From assembly GCA_018883345.1 (NCBI GenBank), contig VEQG01000010.1, positions 1 through 44,103 of the forward strand: a stretch of 44,103 nt of DNA, in the 5' to 3' direction. Source of the DNA: Candidatus Nanopelagicaceae bacterium (GTDB lineage Bacteria; Actinomycetota; Actinomycetes; Nanopelagicales; Nanopelagicaceae). The translations under genes were made by a program, and so were the position numbers. This document shows, piece after piece, positions 24,845 through 34,078 of this stretch. Position 1 is the first letter of the stretch. Each line of letters opens with the position of its first letter. The notes below the pieces were generated by a model, which had not been told where the DNA came from, ran no database searches, and was given only the letters and a program-made list of their open reading frames with translations.

Positions 24845-26338
24845 ATGAAGCGCGGAATCTATATTGCTTTTGATCAATTAAATAAGAACTTTGGTGCGCT
24901 AGCCCAAGCTGACCCTGCAAATGATGTAATTATTTTGGTTGAAAGTCAGCGCATGCTTCAAAGTCGTACTTGGCATATCCAGAGATTATGGTTCATGATT
25001 TCAGCGGCTAAACATTTCGCGGCAGAACTTGAAGTTGCTGGTTTTAAGGTAATTTATAAGAAATCTCCCACTACTCGCGATGGAATTTTGGCAGCAAAGA
25101 GCGAGCTAAAACTCGAGAAAATCATTGGCTGCGAACCAAATTCATATCGGCTAATTGAGAGCACTAAAGATGTCGTCGAATATCAACCTAGTGATTTCTT
25201 CCTAACTTCACGCACAGAATTCATTGATTGGGCGAAGAGCCAAAAGAACTTACTAATGGAGAATTTCTACCGAATTCAGCGAAAGCGCTTTAACATCTTG
25301 ATGGATGGTGAAAAGCCAGTTGGTGGAGTCTGGAATTTCGATAAAGAGAACCGTTTAACTCCGCCAAAAGGCTATGAATTTCCACCATATCTTGAACATG
25401 AGATGGACCGAATTGATCTTGAAGTCTTGGCAGAGCTAAAGAGTTCTAATTTAAAACTTTGGGGAGATGATCCACACCAAACTTGGGGTACTACGAGCAG
25501 AAGTGCGCAATTACAATTAAATTACTTCCTAGAAAATCATTTTGCCAGCTTTGGTCCATATGAAGATGCGATGTTAAAAGAGAATTGGTCGCTTCATCAT
25601 TCGCTACTTAGCCCATATTTGAACATTGGCCTGTTGCATGCATCAGATGTAATTGAAGCGGTGCGAAAGCGATATCAAAAAGGTGATATCCCGCTTGCCT
25701 CCTGTGAAGGTTTTATTAGACAGGTAATAGGTTGGCGCGAATATATAAATGGTGTTTATTGGTTCTTTGGCCAGGAATATCGTGAAAACAATCATTTCCA
25801 ATTTGATCGACCATTATTGCCTTTATTTACAGATTCAAAGGCAACCAAAATGGCTTGTGTCTCCCAACAAATTTCCGATATTGAATCCAGGGCTTGGGTT
25901 CATCACATACCGCGATTGATGGTCTTGAGTAATTTAGCTTTACTTAGCGGTGTTAAGCCACAGGAGTTCCTAGATTGGATGCGCGAAGTATTTATTGATG
26001 CCGCTGATTGGGTGATGGTGCCAAATGTAATCGGAATGGGAATGCATTCTGATGGTGGCCAGATGATGACTAAGCCTTATGTATCAGGCGGTTCCTACAT
26101 TTCAAAGATGGGCAACTATTGCAAAGGTTGCGCATACGATCCAAAGTTACGAACTGGCGAAACTGCCTGTCCATTTACCAATCTCTATTGGAATTTTCTA
26201 TCCGAACATGAGGCCGAATTCACAAAAATTCATCGAATGTTTCAACAGATGAGTGGGTTGAAGAGATTGAAAGATTTGGCTGAATTAAAGATTGAGAGCA
26301 AGCGGATACTTGATGGACTTTCGCGGGGGCAGATTTGA
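24845..26338 (+). CDS. Iron-sulfur bacterial cryptochrome/photolyase (PhrB-like)
   Basis: A 497-residue protein of the FeS-BCP group, whose members such as Agrobacterium PhrB repair (6-4) photoproducts using FAD, a lumazine antenna and a [4Fe-4S] cluster. The four cluster cysteines are all present at the family's positions: Cys338 (TKMACVS), Cys426 and Cys429 (NYCKGCAYDP) and Cys442 (ETACPFTNLYW). HHIPRLMVLSNLALL (353-367) is the conserved FAD-site helix. It starts 27 bases after the VKOR gene and overlaps the next hydrolase gene. Repair versus signalling cannot be decided from sequence, but every cluster ligand is intact. Confidence 0.93.
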   Translation: MKRGIYIAFDQLNKNFGALAQADPANDVIILVESQRMLQSRTWHIQRLWFMISAAKHFAAELEVAGFKVIYKKSPTTRDGILAAKSELKLEKIIGCEPNSYRLIESTKDVVEYQPSDFFLTSRTEFIDWAKSQKNLLMENFYRIQRKRFNILMDGEKPVGGVWNFDKENRLTPPKGYEFPPYLEHEMDRIDLEVLAELKSSNLKLWGDDPHQTWGTTSRSAQLQLNYFLENHFASFGPYEDAMLKENWSLHHSLLSPYLNIGLLHASDVIEAVRKRYQKGDIPLASCEGFIRQVIGWREYINGVYWFFGQEYRENNHFQFDRPLLPLFTDSKATKMACVSQQISDIESRAWVHHIPRLMVLSNLALLSGVKPQEFLDWMREVFIDAADWVMVPNVIGMGMHSDGGQMMTKPYVSGGSYISKMGNYCKGCAYDPKLRTGETACPFTNLYWNFLSEHEAEFTKIHRMFQQMSGLKRLKDLAELKIESKRILDGLSRGQI

Positions 26339-27129
26339 ATAATTTAAATATTCAGCGTTACGGCAAAGGGCCAATTAAATTGGTGGCAATCCATGGTCTG
26401 GGTTCGGCTAGCACTGCTTGGGATTTAGTTAGTCCGCAACTTTCAGAGCGCTTTGAATTTATAACTCTAGATTTACCTGGCCACGGCAACGCCTTTATGT
26501 TGGCCAACAAATCTATGAATCCAGTACGAATCTCAAAGATTATTGTTGAAGAATTACATGCCATTGGAATAGAAAAGTTCCACTTGATTGGTAATTCACT
26601 TGGTGGCTGGATTGCACTTGAAATGGCAGCCGCATTTCCTGAGGATGTTTTATCTGTAACCGGAGTAGCACCGGCTGGCCTTTGGTTAAAACCTAAAACG
26701 CATCGCAACGGTGAATTAGCAGTCAGTCGAATTATGGCTCGTGCTACTTATCGATTTGCAGATGTAATTGCACATTTTAAATTCATGCGAGCAATTGGAT
26801 TTAAATTAGTCAGCCCACAATGGGAGAAATTTTCACCCGAAACTTGTGCCAAAGCCGCTGTGGCAATGGGTGGCGCATCTGGGTATTACTCGCTTTGGGA
26901 TGCATTTCTAGGAAATAGATTTGATAAGCAGATTTCTGAAAAAATTCCGGTCACAATCATCTTTGGCGATACTGATTACACATTGCCTGCTGAAAATAGC
27001 CAAGAGAAATCACTAGCCCCAAAGCATTCTAGGTGGGTTAGCCTGCCGCAATCGGGTCACGCCCCGATGTGGGATCAAGTAGATGCAGTAGTGCGTGAAA
27101 CAATCCTTACAATTAATTCAGCAATTTAG
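26335..27129 (+). CDS. Alpha/beta hydrolase, translationally coupled to the photolyase
   Basis: A 264-residue alpha/beta-hydrolase. AIHGLGSASTAWD forms the oxyanion region, LDLPGHGNA follows, Ser88 in GNSLGGW is the nucleophile, the aspartate of FGDTDYTLP and the histidine of SGHAPMWD complete the triad. The start is a TTG that overlaps the photolyase TGA (TTGA), so its translation depends on re-initiation. The substrate is unknown. Its 3-prime end overlaps the convergent DUF2867 gene by 17 bases. Confidence 0.86.
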   Translation: MNNLNIQRYGKGPIKLVAIHGLGSASTAWDLVSPQLSERFEFITLDLPGHGNAFMLANKSMNPVRISKIIVEELHAIGIEKFHLIGNSLGGWIALEMAAAFPEDVLSVTGVAPAGLWLKPKTHRNGELAVSRIMARATYRFADVIAHFKFMRAIGFKLVSPQWEKFSPETCAKAAVAMGGASGYYSLWDAFLGNRFDKQISEKIPVTIIFGDTDYTLPAENSQEKSLAPKHSRWVSLPQSGHAPMWDQVDAVVRETILTINSAI

Positions 27130-28585
27130 ATTCGCGTTTTGCTATTTTGCAAATATTTCTTAGCATCGTAGGGAATAACAAAGTATGGAAAGGTGATATT
27201 CCCCGCCAATAAAGTTGGCCGCCAAGTCCGCGTGGTTGGAAAGTTGCTACTTGTGTAGCTTTGGTTTTTCCATTCTCCTCTTCCAAAGTAAATTCAAGCC
27301 ATGCTTTGCCAGGCAGAATCATCTCTGCATAAAGTCGAAGTTTTTTACCCTCTTCGTACTCCTCTACGCGCCAAAAATCTAAGCTATCGCCAACGCGTAA
27401 CTTAAATGGATCACGGCGCCCACGACGAAGTCCAACGCCGCCAAAGATTCGATCTAAAAGACCGCGCAAATACCAGAGCCAATCAGAGCCATACCAACCA
27501 TTTTCGCCGCCGATACGTTCGATGCAAGCCCATACATTTTCAATCGGCGCATTGGAATATTCAACACGCACATCTTTAAACTCAGTTGCACCCGCCCAAG
27601 ATGGATCTCCTTGCGCTTTCTGCCATGGTGCAGTTGGAGAGGTCGCATCTGACCAGCGAGTTTCAATCTTATTGTTGCTAACCATCTCTAGAGCCAATTC
27701 GATAGCAGTATTAATAGGTGTTAAGCCCGCTTCCGGTTTTGGAATCAATTTATCAATAGATTTTTCTGCATCAACAACTACTTCGCTGATGAGTGATTCG
27801 ACTAAGGGGCGAGCCAGGGTGGTCGGAACTGGAGTTACAAATCCAATCCATAAACTAGATAGCGATGGTGTTAATACCGGAACTTTAATCACCACTCGTT
27901 TGCGCAACCCAGCAATCGCAGCAAATTTCTGCATCATGATTTCATAGGAAGCAACTTCCGGACCGCCAATGTCATAAACACCAGAAACCGCTTTAGGCAA
28001 TTCGATGCTCTTGCTCAAGTAATAAAGCACATCTCTTATGGCAATTGGCTGAGTACGATTTTTTACCCACTTAGGTGTAGTCATAATTGGTAGACGATGC
28101 GTTAAATGGCGCAACATTTCAAATGATGCAGAACCTGATCCAATAATGATTCCCGCTCTTAATTCCAGAACTGGCACACCATGTTTAGCTAATTCAACTC
28201 CGGTTTCGGTGCGCGATTGTAAATGTCTACTGGTCTTTTTATCGTTCGCGATTCCGCCAAGATAGACAATCTGCTTGATATTTGCATCTGCCGCTGCGCT
28301 ACCAAAAGTTGCCGCCATCTCTCTTTCGATTTGATCAAATTGAGTTGCGCTATTTATTGAATGCAGTAAATAGAAAGCAACATCAATACCTTCAAGCGCA
28401 GTCCGAATTGCTTGATAATCACTTACATTTCCAACTGAAATTTCTACGGAATTGGCCCAAGAATATTGCGCTACTTTCTTCTCATCACGAACGAACACTC
28501 TAACTTGATATCCCTGCTCAAGCAGATTGCGCACCAATCTGCCACCAACATACCCAGTTGCACCTGTGACCAGAATTCGCTTCAT
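27113..28585 (-). CDS. NAD(P)-binding protein fused to DUF2867
   Basis: A 490-residue two-domain protein. Residues 1-300 are an atypical short-chain dehydrogenase (Rossmann start VTGATGYVGG; YLGGIAND and VLELRAGIIIGSGS are typical of the NmrA/Ycf39-like group). Residues about 320-490 are a DUF2867 domain, a START-like fold with GGENGWYGSDWLWYLRG and RVGDSLDFWRVEEYE. The function of the fusion is unknown; binding of a hydrophobic ligand in the second domain is an inference from the fold. It is divergent from the tspO gene. Confidence 0.85.
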   Translation of the reverse strand: MKRILVTGATGYVGGRLVRNLLEQGYQVRVFVRDEKKVAQYSWANSVEISVGNVSDYQAIRTALEGIDVAFYLLHSINSATQFDQIEREMAATFGSAAADANIKQIVYLGGIANDKKTSRHLQSRTETGVELAKHGVPVLELRAGIIIGSGSASFEMLRHLTHRLPIMTTPKWVKNRTQPIAIRDVLYYLSKSIELPKAVSGVYDIGGPEVASYEIMMQKFAAIAGLRKRVVIKVPVLTPSLSSLWIGFVTPVPTTLARPLVESLISEVVVDAEKSIDKLIPKPEAGLTPINTAIELALEMVSNNKIETRWSDATSPTAPWQKAQGDPSWAGATEFKDVRVEYSNAPIENVWACIERIGGENGWYGSDWLWYLRGLLDRIFGGVGLRRGRRDPFKLRVGDSLDFWRVEEYEEGKKLRLYAEMILPGKAWLEFTLEEENGKTKATQVATFQPRGLGGQLYWRGISPFHTLLFPTMLRNICKIAKRESKLLN

Positions 28586-28625
28586 ATTGGTAGTTAAAGT
28601 ACTTTAAATAGTTGATACTTTCCAT

Positions 28626-29093
28626 GTGGACTTCAAAGTTTTAGCGTCAGGCATAGGCATAGCGCTGGTCCTTGTTTATGCCTTTGGATCTGGCATTTGG
28701 GTCAACACCTCACCTGGTTGGTATACCTCGCTAAATCAACCTCTCTGGCAACCACCTGACTTTATTTTCGGCTTGATTTGGCCATATAACTTCTTTGTAA
28801 TTGCTTTTGCCTCAATTCAAATTGCTCAAAAGCAGAGCCGCTTAACCACAATTCTCTGGTTAGCCACTCTGGCGCTTTCAATAACTGCAGCGTTAACTTG
28901 GGCCTATCAATTTTATGTGCCACATAATTTGAATTTAGCTTCTTATGCGTTACTTACCACTGCGCTATTAACCTTGCCACTTACCTTTTTAGCATATAAA
29001 ACATCTTGGAAAATTGGTGCGCTCTTTACGCCATATCAATTATGGGTAATTACCGCCGCAACTTTATCTTTCAGTTACGCTGCTCGAAATTAA
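28626..29093 (+). CDS. TspO/MBR family membrane protein
   Basis: A 155-residue, five-helix tryptophan-rich sensory protein. The family signature PGWYTSLNQPLWQPPDFIFGLIW is visible at about residues 30-52, and AALTWAYQFYV follows as the helix-4 region. In bacteria TspO binds porphyrins and influences stress and pigment regulation. The GTG start at 28626 follows a GATACT hexamer by 6 bases (leaderless-type). Its place beside a photolyase, a DUF2867 oxidoreductase and a P450 fits a light or oxidative-stress theme. Confidence 0.92.
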   Translation: MDFKVLASGIGIALVLVYAFGSGIWVNTSPGWYTSLNQPLWQPPDFIFGLIWPYNFFVIAFASIQIAQKQSRLTTILWLATLALSITAALTWAYQFYVPHNLNLASYALLTTALLTLPLTFLAYKTSWKIGALFTPYQLWVITAATLSFSYAARN

Positions 29094-29106
29094 TTAGCAA
29101 AATTAA

Positions 29107-29808
29107 TTACCAGGGAACTACTTCGTTATCTTCCCAAAGTAGACCTGTTTGAGTGGTGCCTGCAATTAATTCACGAGTTGCCAGCCAAACTGCAGTGGCT
29201 GCACCTTCAGCTGCAGAACGTGGCGCATTTTCGCCGCCCATATCGGTTCTTGAATGATTAGGGCAGATTGCATCGATCCAAAGTCCGCGAGAACCATGTC
29301 CGGTCTCATGAGCTAAATTTCTAACTAATGCATTTACGCCAGCTTTAGAAATTCGATACGGAGCAAGCCCACCAGCATTGCCCGGTCCTGACATTCTGCC
29401 TAAACAAGCGCTATAAATAATGATTCGACCATTTCTAGCATCTGCCATCTTTGATCCGACTTCATTAACAATAGTAAAAACAGAATCTAAATTGATGGTC
29501 ATTACTCGACGCCATTCATCATCTGTTGTTTTTAGTGTTTTTGCCAAACGATCTGACATTACGCCGTGTGCCAACATCAGAATTTCTGGAATTCCGTACT
29601 TCTCCACTGCTGCTTTGAAAACATTTCGGGTTACCGCGATATCTGACAGTTCTACAAATTCAATTGGTGAATTTAATTGACTACCAGCTTGGCGTAACTT
29701 TTCGGTATCGCGCGCAAAGAGCACCACTTCATGCCCCAGCTCTTTAAGCGCCTTAGCGCTCTCAAAACCCAGACCGCGCGATCCACCAGTTACAAATGCC
29801 AATGCCAT
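29107..29808 (-). CDS. Short-chain dehydrogenase/reductase
   Basis: A 233-residue classical SDR. The cofactor motif is TGGSRGLG (7-14); the basic Arg33 after strand 2 favours NADP(H). The catalytic residues are Ser133, Tyr151 and Lys155 (YRISK). The product name cannot be narrowed. It lacks the usual C-terminal extension of larger SDRs. It is convergent with tspO, 13 bases away. Confidence 0.87.
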   Translation of the reverse strand: MALAFVTGGSRGLGFESAKALKELGHEVVLFARDTEKLRQAGSQLNSPIEFVELSDIAVTRNVFKAAVEKYGIPEILMLAHGVMSDRLAKTLKTTDDEWRRVMTINLDSVFTIVNEVGSKMADARNGRIIIYSACLGRMSGPGNAGGLAPYRISKAGVNALVRNLAHETGHGSRGLWIDAICPNHSRTDMGGENAPRSAAEGAATAVWLATRELIAGTTQTGLLWEDNEVVPW

Positions 29809-29871
29809 AGACCCATCTAAGCAGTTTTATCCCAAATTAAAAGATAGGGGGAGATACGAGATGATTAAGTC

Positions 29872-30219
29872 ATGATGTGCACCGTTATCTACGATGGCGA
29901 ATGTGACTTCTGCCGTACATGTGTAGCTTGGGTTAAAGTGCGGGCTGAAATCAAAGCCGTTGCCAATCAGGAAATTAATCCTGCAGAGTTTGGAATTACC
30001 CGCGAGCAATGTGAAAAATCGGTAGTGGTTATTGCTGATAAAACTTATTTTGCTGCAAAAGCGGTCGCGGTGCTTTTAGATAAATCTGGATATAAAGTCC
30101 TAGCCAAATTACTCAGACTCTCTGGCAAGTTAGGTGAAGTCGGCTATAAATACGTAGCGGAACATCGAAATGGGCTTTTGGTCGCTGCCTTACATTGGGT
30201 TATCAAGCGAACAATTTAA
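29872..30219 (+). CDS. DUF393 (DCC family) thiol-disulfide protein
   Basis: A 115-residue protein of the DUF393 family, named DCC for its motif. VIYDGECDFC near the start carries Cys11 and Cys14 in a thioredoxin-like CxxC context. Two ATG codons are in tandem at 29872; either may be used. The biochemical function of the family is not settled. Its stop overlaps the pirin stop by 4 bases on the opposite strand. Confidence 0.87.
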   Translation: MMCTVIYDGECDFCRTCVAWVKVRAEIKAVANQEINPAEFGITREQCEKSVVVIADKTYFAAKAVAVLLDKSGYKVLAKLLRLSGKLGEVGYKYVAEHRNGLLVAALHWVIKRTI

Positions 30220-31109
30220 CGCTTTGAACCACGCGCTTTTAAAGTTAAATTTGGAAGTGCAGGAGCTGGAATATAACCACCAATACGATCTTCAAACGAA
30301 TTAAATCTATTAGTCTGTGTTTCCCAATCATTGCGCATTGCAGCAATCTCATCATGTGTTCGCCCAATAAAATTCCACCACATAATAATTTCTTCTTCAA
30401 AAGGCGTTCCGCCTATTAATAATGCACGAAAATCACTCTTTGATTTGATAGATATCTTGCCGGCTCCGGCAGGCATGAAATGAAGTTGGTTTTTATTAAC
30501 TTCTTTTCCATTAATTTCGAGTTGGCCCTCATCAAGCAAAATTCCATGTTCGAAACTCTTATCAATCGGAATTTCAATTTCCAGATTGCTGCCACTTATT
30601 TCGGCACCGACTATCGGTGAATAAATTTTGGCAGGAGCTGATTTACCTTGTAACGAACCCATAAACAGTTTTATTTTCAGTCCATTTAACTCAAAGTTTG
30701 GTAGGTCCATATGGTGTTCAAAATGGGGCGCCACATCTTTAGAATCAGCAGGTAGCGCTACCCAAAGTTGTACTCCATGCAGCTCTTTACCGACTTCTAA
30801 TGAGAGTTCGGAGTGGGAAATTCCAATTCCTGAAGTCATTAAATTCAATTGACCAGGATTAATCAGCTGAATACTCCCTACGGAATCGCGATGTTCGATT
30901 TCGCCTTCAAATAACCATGAGACTGTTTGTAATCCAACGTGTGGATGTCTTGCCACCGACATGGAATCAACGCTCTGCGTGGGACCGTAATGATCTACAA
31001 AACACCAAGCGCCAATCATTAATAACTCTTTGTGTGGCAAGGTACGACGCACAATGGTGTTGGTGCGCGTGGTTAATTTAACCTCTCTTGGATTGAGAGT
31101 TAATTCCAT
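30216..31109 (-). CDS. Pirin family protein
   Basis: A 297-residue bicupin of the pirin family. The metal-site motif ARHPHVGLQTVSWLFEGEIEHRDS and the GIGISHSE motif supply the histidines and glutamate that bind iron in the N-terminal cupin. Bacterial pirins are iron-binding; some act as quercetinases. The start at ATG 31109 is chosen because AAGGA lies 5 bases before it; a longer frame to 31127 begins close to the likely transcript start. It is divergent from the P450 gene with 43 bases between. Confidence 0.9.
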   Translation of the reverse strand: MELTLNPREVKLTTRTNTIVRRTLPHKELLMIGAWCFVDHYGPTQSVDSMSVARHPHVGLQTVSWLFEGEIEHRDSVGSIQLINPGQLNLMTSGIGISHSELSLEVGKELHGVQLWVALPADSKDVAPHFEHHMDLPNFELNGLKIKLFMGSLQGKSAPAKIYSPIVGAEISGSNLEIEIPIDKSFEHGILLDEGQLEINGKEVNKNQLHFMPAGAGKISIKSKSDFRALLIGGTPFEEEIIMWWNFIGRTHDEIAAMRNDWETQTNRFNSFEDRIGGYIPAPALPNLTLKARGSKR

Positions 31110-31140
31110 ACATATCCTTGTCTGCATAAATCTACTTAAT

Positions 31141-31146
31141 TAGAGT
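31141..31146 (+). promoter_or_regulatory. Leaderless-type -10 element of the P450 gene
   Basis: TAGAGT is 6 bases before the ATG at 31153 and no ribosome site lies between. It fixes the N-terminus of the unusually short P450. Confidence 0.5.
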
Positions 31147-31152
31147 ACTCGC

Positions 31153-32202
31153 ATGTCTGTTTACAACCCAGAAACCAAGAACATAATCACTGGGCATAAA
31201 GCGTTACGAGAAGCGCTACGCAATACCGAGACGTATTCTTCTGATTTGCAAGGCGATGCAGATGTCCGTGACTATCGCCAACTTCCGCTGGAAGTCGATC
31301 CACCAAGACATCACTTATACAGAGCGGCGTTGGCTCCGTTTTTCGTAAAACCAAAGATTGAACAATTCATTCCGCAATTTCAAGCCAATTCGGAGAAGTT
31401 AATTGCCCAGTACTTCACTGGTGAAACGAAAGAAGTCGTAAGTGAATTAGCTTTATTGGTGGTAATGGAAAATTTAGGAGTAATTTTCAATCGACCTCAG
31501 GACGTTGTGGAGTGGATTTCATGGGGCGCAGATGTTTGGACTGCCGAATCTGAAACTCGCGATGGCGGTGTTTTGCATCGTTATTTAGATCGTATTTATG
31601 AAGAAGCATTAACAAAGAAGAATGACGATATCTGGCATGAAATTGCCCATCTAGAGATTAATGGCGAACAGATCTCAGCGCTGGAATTTCGCGGGATTGC
31701 AGGTGTAATGCTCGCCGGAGGAAGAGACACAGTTGTTAAATTATTGACCGGCATGCTCTGGTACTTTGGACATCATCCAGAAGATCTTGCCTGGCTTAGA
31801 AATAATCCCGAGCATTTAAATAGCTCAATTCAAGAATTTCTTCGTTTTCTCTCTCCACTACCAATAATGAATCGAACCACCGTCCCGGAAAGTGGCAAGA
31901 CTAATCTGCCGCCAGAGAGATATGTTGGTATGAGCTTTATCTCTGGCAACTTTGATGAAAGTGTTTTTGAAAATCCATTTGAAATTAAATTAGATCGCCC
32001 CAAAAATCCCCATTTAAGTTTTGGTTTTGGACCACACACCTGTTTAGGTATTCATATTGCTGATATTGAAGCAAAAGTATTTTTACAATGCTTATTGAAC
32101 TCAAATCTAAATTGGAAGGTGGCTAAAGAAGAGATTAGGTATCACGAAGAGCCATACCGGCCGGTTCCGGATACTTTTGAAACATTGCAGTTGGTTTTAT
32201 AA
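31153..32202 (+). CDS. Compact cytochrome P450
   Basis: A 349-residue soluble P450. The heme ligand is Cys297 in FGFGPHTCLG, the ExxR pair is Glu228-Arg231, the oxygen-binding I helix reads AGGRDT (188-193), and VDPPRHHLYRAAL (48-60) is the conserved C-helix entrance. Typical bacterial P450s have about 400 residues; this one starts at the segment just before the B helix and lacks about 40 N-terminal residues. The core is otherwise complete. No ferredoxin or reductase is nearby. The substrate is unknown. Confidence 0.9.
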   Translation: MSVYNPETKNIITGHKALREALRNTETYSSDLQGDADVRDYRQLPLEVDPPRHHLYRAALAPFFVKPKIEQFIPQFQANSEKLIAQYFTGETKEVVSELALLVVMENLGVIFNRPQDVVEWISWGADVWTAESETRDGGVLHRYLDRIYEEALTKKNDDIWHEIAHLEINGEQISALEFRGIAGVMLAGGRDTVVKLLTGMLWYFGHHPEDLAWLRNNPEHLNSSIQEFLRFLSPLPIMNRTTVPESGKTNLPPERYVGMSFISGNFDESVFENPFEIKLDRPKNPHLSFGFGPHTCLGIHIADIEAKVFLQCLLNSNLNWKVAKEEIRYHEEPYRPVPDTFETLQLVL

Positions 32203-32215
32203 ATTATTTAATTAA

Positions 32216-32290
32216 TGGAGCCCCCCGTCAGGATTGAACTGACGACCTTCCGCTTACAAGGCGGATGCTCTACCACTGAGCTAGGGAGGC
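32216..32290 (-). tRNA. tRNA-Thr (TGT), CCA encoded
   Basis: A 75-base cloverleaf on the minus strand: acceptor GCCTCCC paired to GGGGGGC (one G-U), anticodon loop CTTGTAA with anticodon TGT, T-loop TTCAATC, discriminator T and encoded CCA. It lies between the P450 and SGNH hydrolase genes. Confidence 0.96.
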
Positions 32291-32319
32291 GTTTGTTGCG
32301 GGCGTAATTATGGCAAAAA

Positions 32320-33135
32320 CTAGCGATTATCTGAAATCGGCCACGAAATAAGGCGCGGATATTTAGCTTCTCGCCCATCTCCAGATGATTTTCCACGCAA
32401 ACGGCGAATAATCCAAGGAATCACAAATGTTGCTATCCAAAGTGCATTAGTTATTTTTTTCTTAATTGGATTTTCTTTCGGTGCAGGAGGTAATGGAATC
32501 TTGTATCCAGGATCAAATGGCAAGCCAAGATTTTCTAAAACGCCTTGCGCAACTCGGTAATGTCCTTCTGGATTTAAATGTAAACGATCAAAAGCTAAGA
32601 AACGGATATCGTTTGGATATCTACCGTCGTTTGCTTCATTTATTATTGCGCCGGTTTCCGCTGCTAACTTGCGGACTTGATTGTTGAAATCTTTAAATCT
32701 TTGATTCCAGATAACGCCTGCTTTGGTATTTGCAGCTGCGCTCTCTTGCACCGTAAAAAGCATCAACTGCGCGCCATATTTCTTAAGTTCCGCGGATAAA
32801 TCACGAACTGCCTTCGCATACTCTGGCAGAGTAATTTCTGGATTGTATTTAGGGCGGATCACATCATTTGCGCCCGCGTGAAAACTAACCAAAGTATCTG
32901 AAGTGATCAATTGCAACGCTGCCGGAACTTGGTCAGTCACTACTTGATGAATTAATTTTCCACGAACCGCTAAATTTGCATATCGAAAGCCATCTATTTG
33001 CGATGCCATAATATCTGCAACGCGATCAGCCCAGCCCCGAAATTTGCCATCGATTAGCTCATCAGTCATTCCTTCAGAGAAAGAATCACCCAGAACTATG
33101 AAATTACGGAAAGAATTTAATTTATTTTCTGACAT
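32320..33135 (-). CDS. SGNH/GDSL hydrolase with a C-terminal membrane segment
   Basis: A 271-residue SGNH hydrolase (esterase or lipase family). VLGDSFSEG holds the nucleophilic serine, AGAND the asparagine, and DRLHLNPEGH the Asp-His pair. After a proline- and lysine-rich stretch the C-terminus has a hydrophobic segment (ALWIATFVIPWIIRRLRG) that may anchor the enzyme in the membrane. The ATG at 33135 shares a base with the rlmB stop (TGATG), so the two are coupled; a GTG at 33138 is also possible. Confidence 0.88.
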   Translation of the reverse strand: MSENKLNSFRNFIVLGDSFSEGMTDELIDGKFRGWADRVADIMASQIDGFRYANLAVRGKLIHQVVTDQVPAALQLITSDTLVSFHAGANDVIRPKYNPEITLPEYAKAVRDLSAELKKYGAQLMLFTVQESAAANTKAGVIWNQRFKDFNNQVRKLAAETGAIINEANDGRYPNDIRFLAFDRLHLNPEGHYRVAQGVLENLGLPFDPGYKIPLPPAPKENPIKKKITNALWIATFVIPWIIRRLRGKSSGDGREAKYPRLISWPISDNR

Positions 33136-34076
33136 CACTTACGAGCCTCATCTACCGCAAATAAAGCGATAGATGTAGCAACGCTGGCATTCAAACTTTC
33201 AGTAGTTGAACGCATCGGGATTTTCACTACCAGATCGCACTTTTCACGAGTTAATTTACTTAAACCTTTACCTTCGGAACCAACGATAATCATGATTGGT
33301 TCGGTAGCAACTTTCATATTGTTAATTAGCTCATCTGATTCGCCATCTAAACCAACTACAAAATAGCCACGTTCTTGCACATCTTCGATTGCGCGATTCA
33401 AGTTAGTTACTTGCGCGACTTGCATACGAGCCGCCGCACCTGCCGAAGTTTTCCAAGCAGCGGCAGTCATTGCTGCAGAGCGACGCTCCGGAATGATCAC
33501 GCCATCTACGCCAAAGGCAGCTGCAGAACGAATAATCGCACCTAAGTTACGTGGGTCAGTCACGCCATCTAGTGCCACGATTAATCCTGGCTTTCCCGCA
33601 CGTAACAGAATTTCATCAAGCGATGAATATTGGTATGGCTTAATTGATAGCGCAATACCTTGCGAATTCATAGAAATTTTCTCTACATCCGCGCGATGCA
33701 CTTCGCGAATTGGTAACGCTTTCTTTAACGCAAGTTTTAATGATTCTTCAATGCGGTCATCAATATCAATTGATCTCGCCACAATTAATTCCGTTGATGG
33801 CACATCTGCACGAAGCGCTTCAAGAACTGCATTACGTCCTGCCACCATTTCGCCGTGGAATGAGAAGTTGCTACGTTTTTCAGAACGTGATGAACGCGCA
33901 GGTTTTGCTGCGCTCTTACGTTTTGCCGCTGCGTGATAAGGACGATCTTCAGCTTTAGGTGTTGGTCCTTTGCCGGCTAAACGTCTTTTATTGTTGCCGC
34001 CAGTTCCTTTTGAAGGACCTTTCTTGCCACCTGTTGATTTGCGCACAGCTCCGCGACGCGATGAATTTCCGGCCAT
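33135..34076 (-). CDS. rlmB: 23S rRNA (guanosine-2'-O)-methyltransferase, RlmB/TrmH family
   Basis: A 313-residue SpoU-type methyltransferase. A long basic, disordered N-terminus (1-70, rich in Lys, Gly and Arg) precedes the substrate-binding domain (FHGEMVAGRNAVLEAL) and the knotted SAM domain with LDGVTDPRNLGAIIRSAAAF, VGSEGKGLSKL and SLNASVATSIALF. In actinobacteria it normally follows cysS, as here (2 bases apart). It methylates 23S rRNA; the exact position depends on homology with E. coli RlmB. Confidence 0.93.
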   Translation of the reverse strand: MAGNSSRRGAVRKSTGGKKGPSKGTGGNNKRRLAGKGPTPKAEDRPYHAAAKRKSAAKPARSSRSEKRSNFSFHGEMVAGRNAVLEALRADVPSTELIVARSIDIDDRIEESLKLALKKALPIREVHRADVEKISMNSQGIALSIKPYQYSSLDEILLRAGKPGLIVALDGVTDPRNLGAIIRSAAAFGVDGVIIPERRSAAMTAAAWKTSAGAAARMQVAQVTNLNRAIEDVQERGYFVVGLDGESDELINNMKVATEPIMIIVGSEGKGLSKLTREKCDLVVKIPMRSTTESLNASVATSIALFAVDEARK

Positions 34077-34078
34077 TT

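Noticed and set aside
32208-32396. A 62-codon minus-strand frame across the tRNA-Thr gene
   Set aside because: Half of it is the tRNA; the rest is a shadow of the SGNH hydrolase end.
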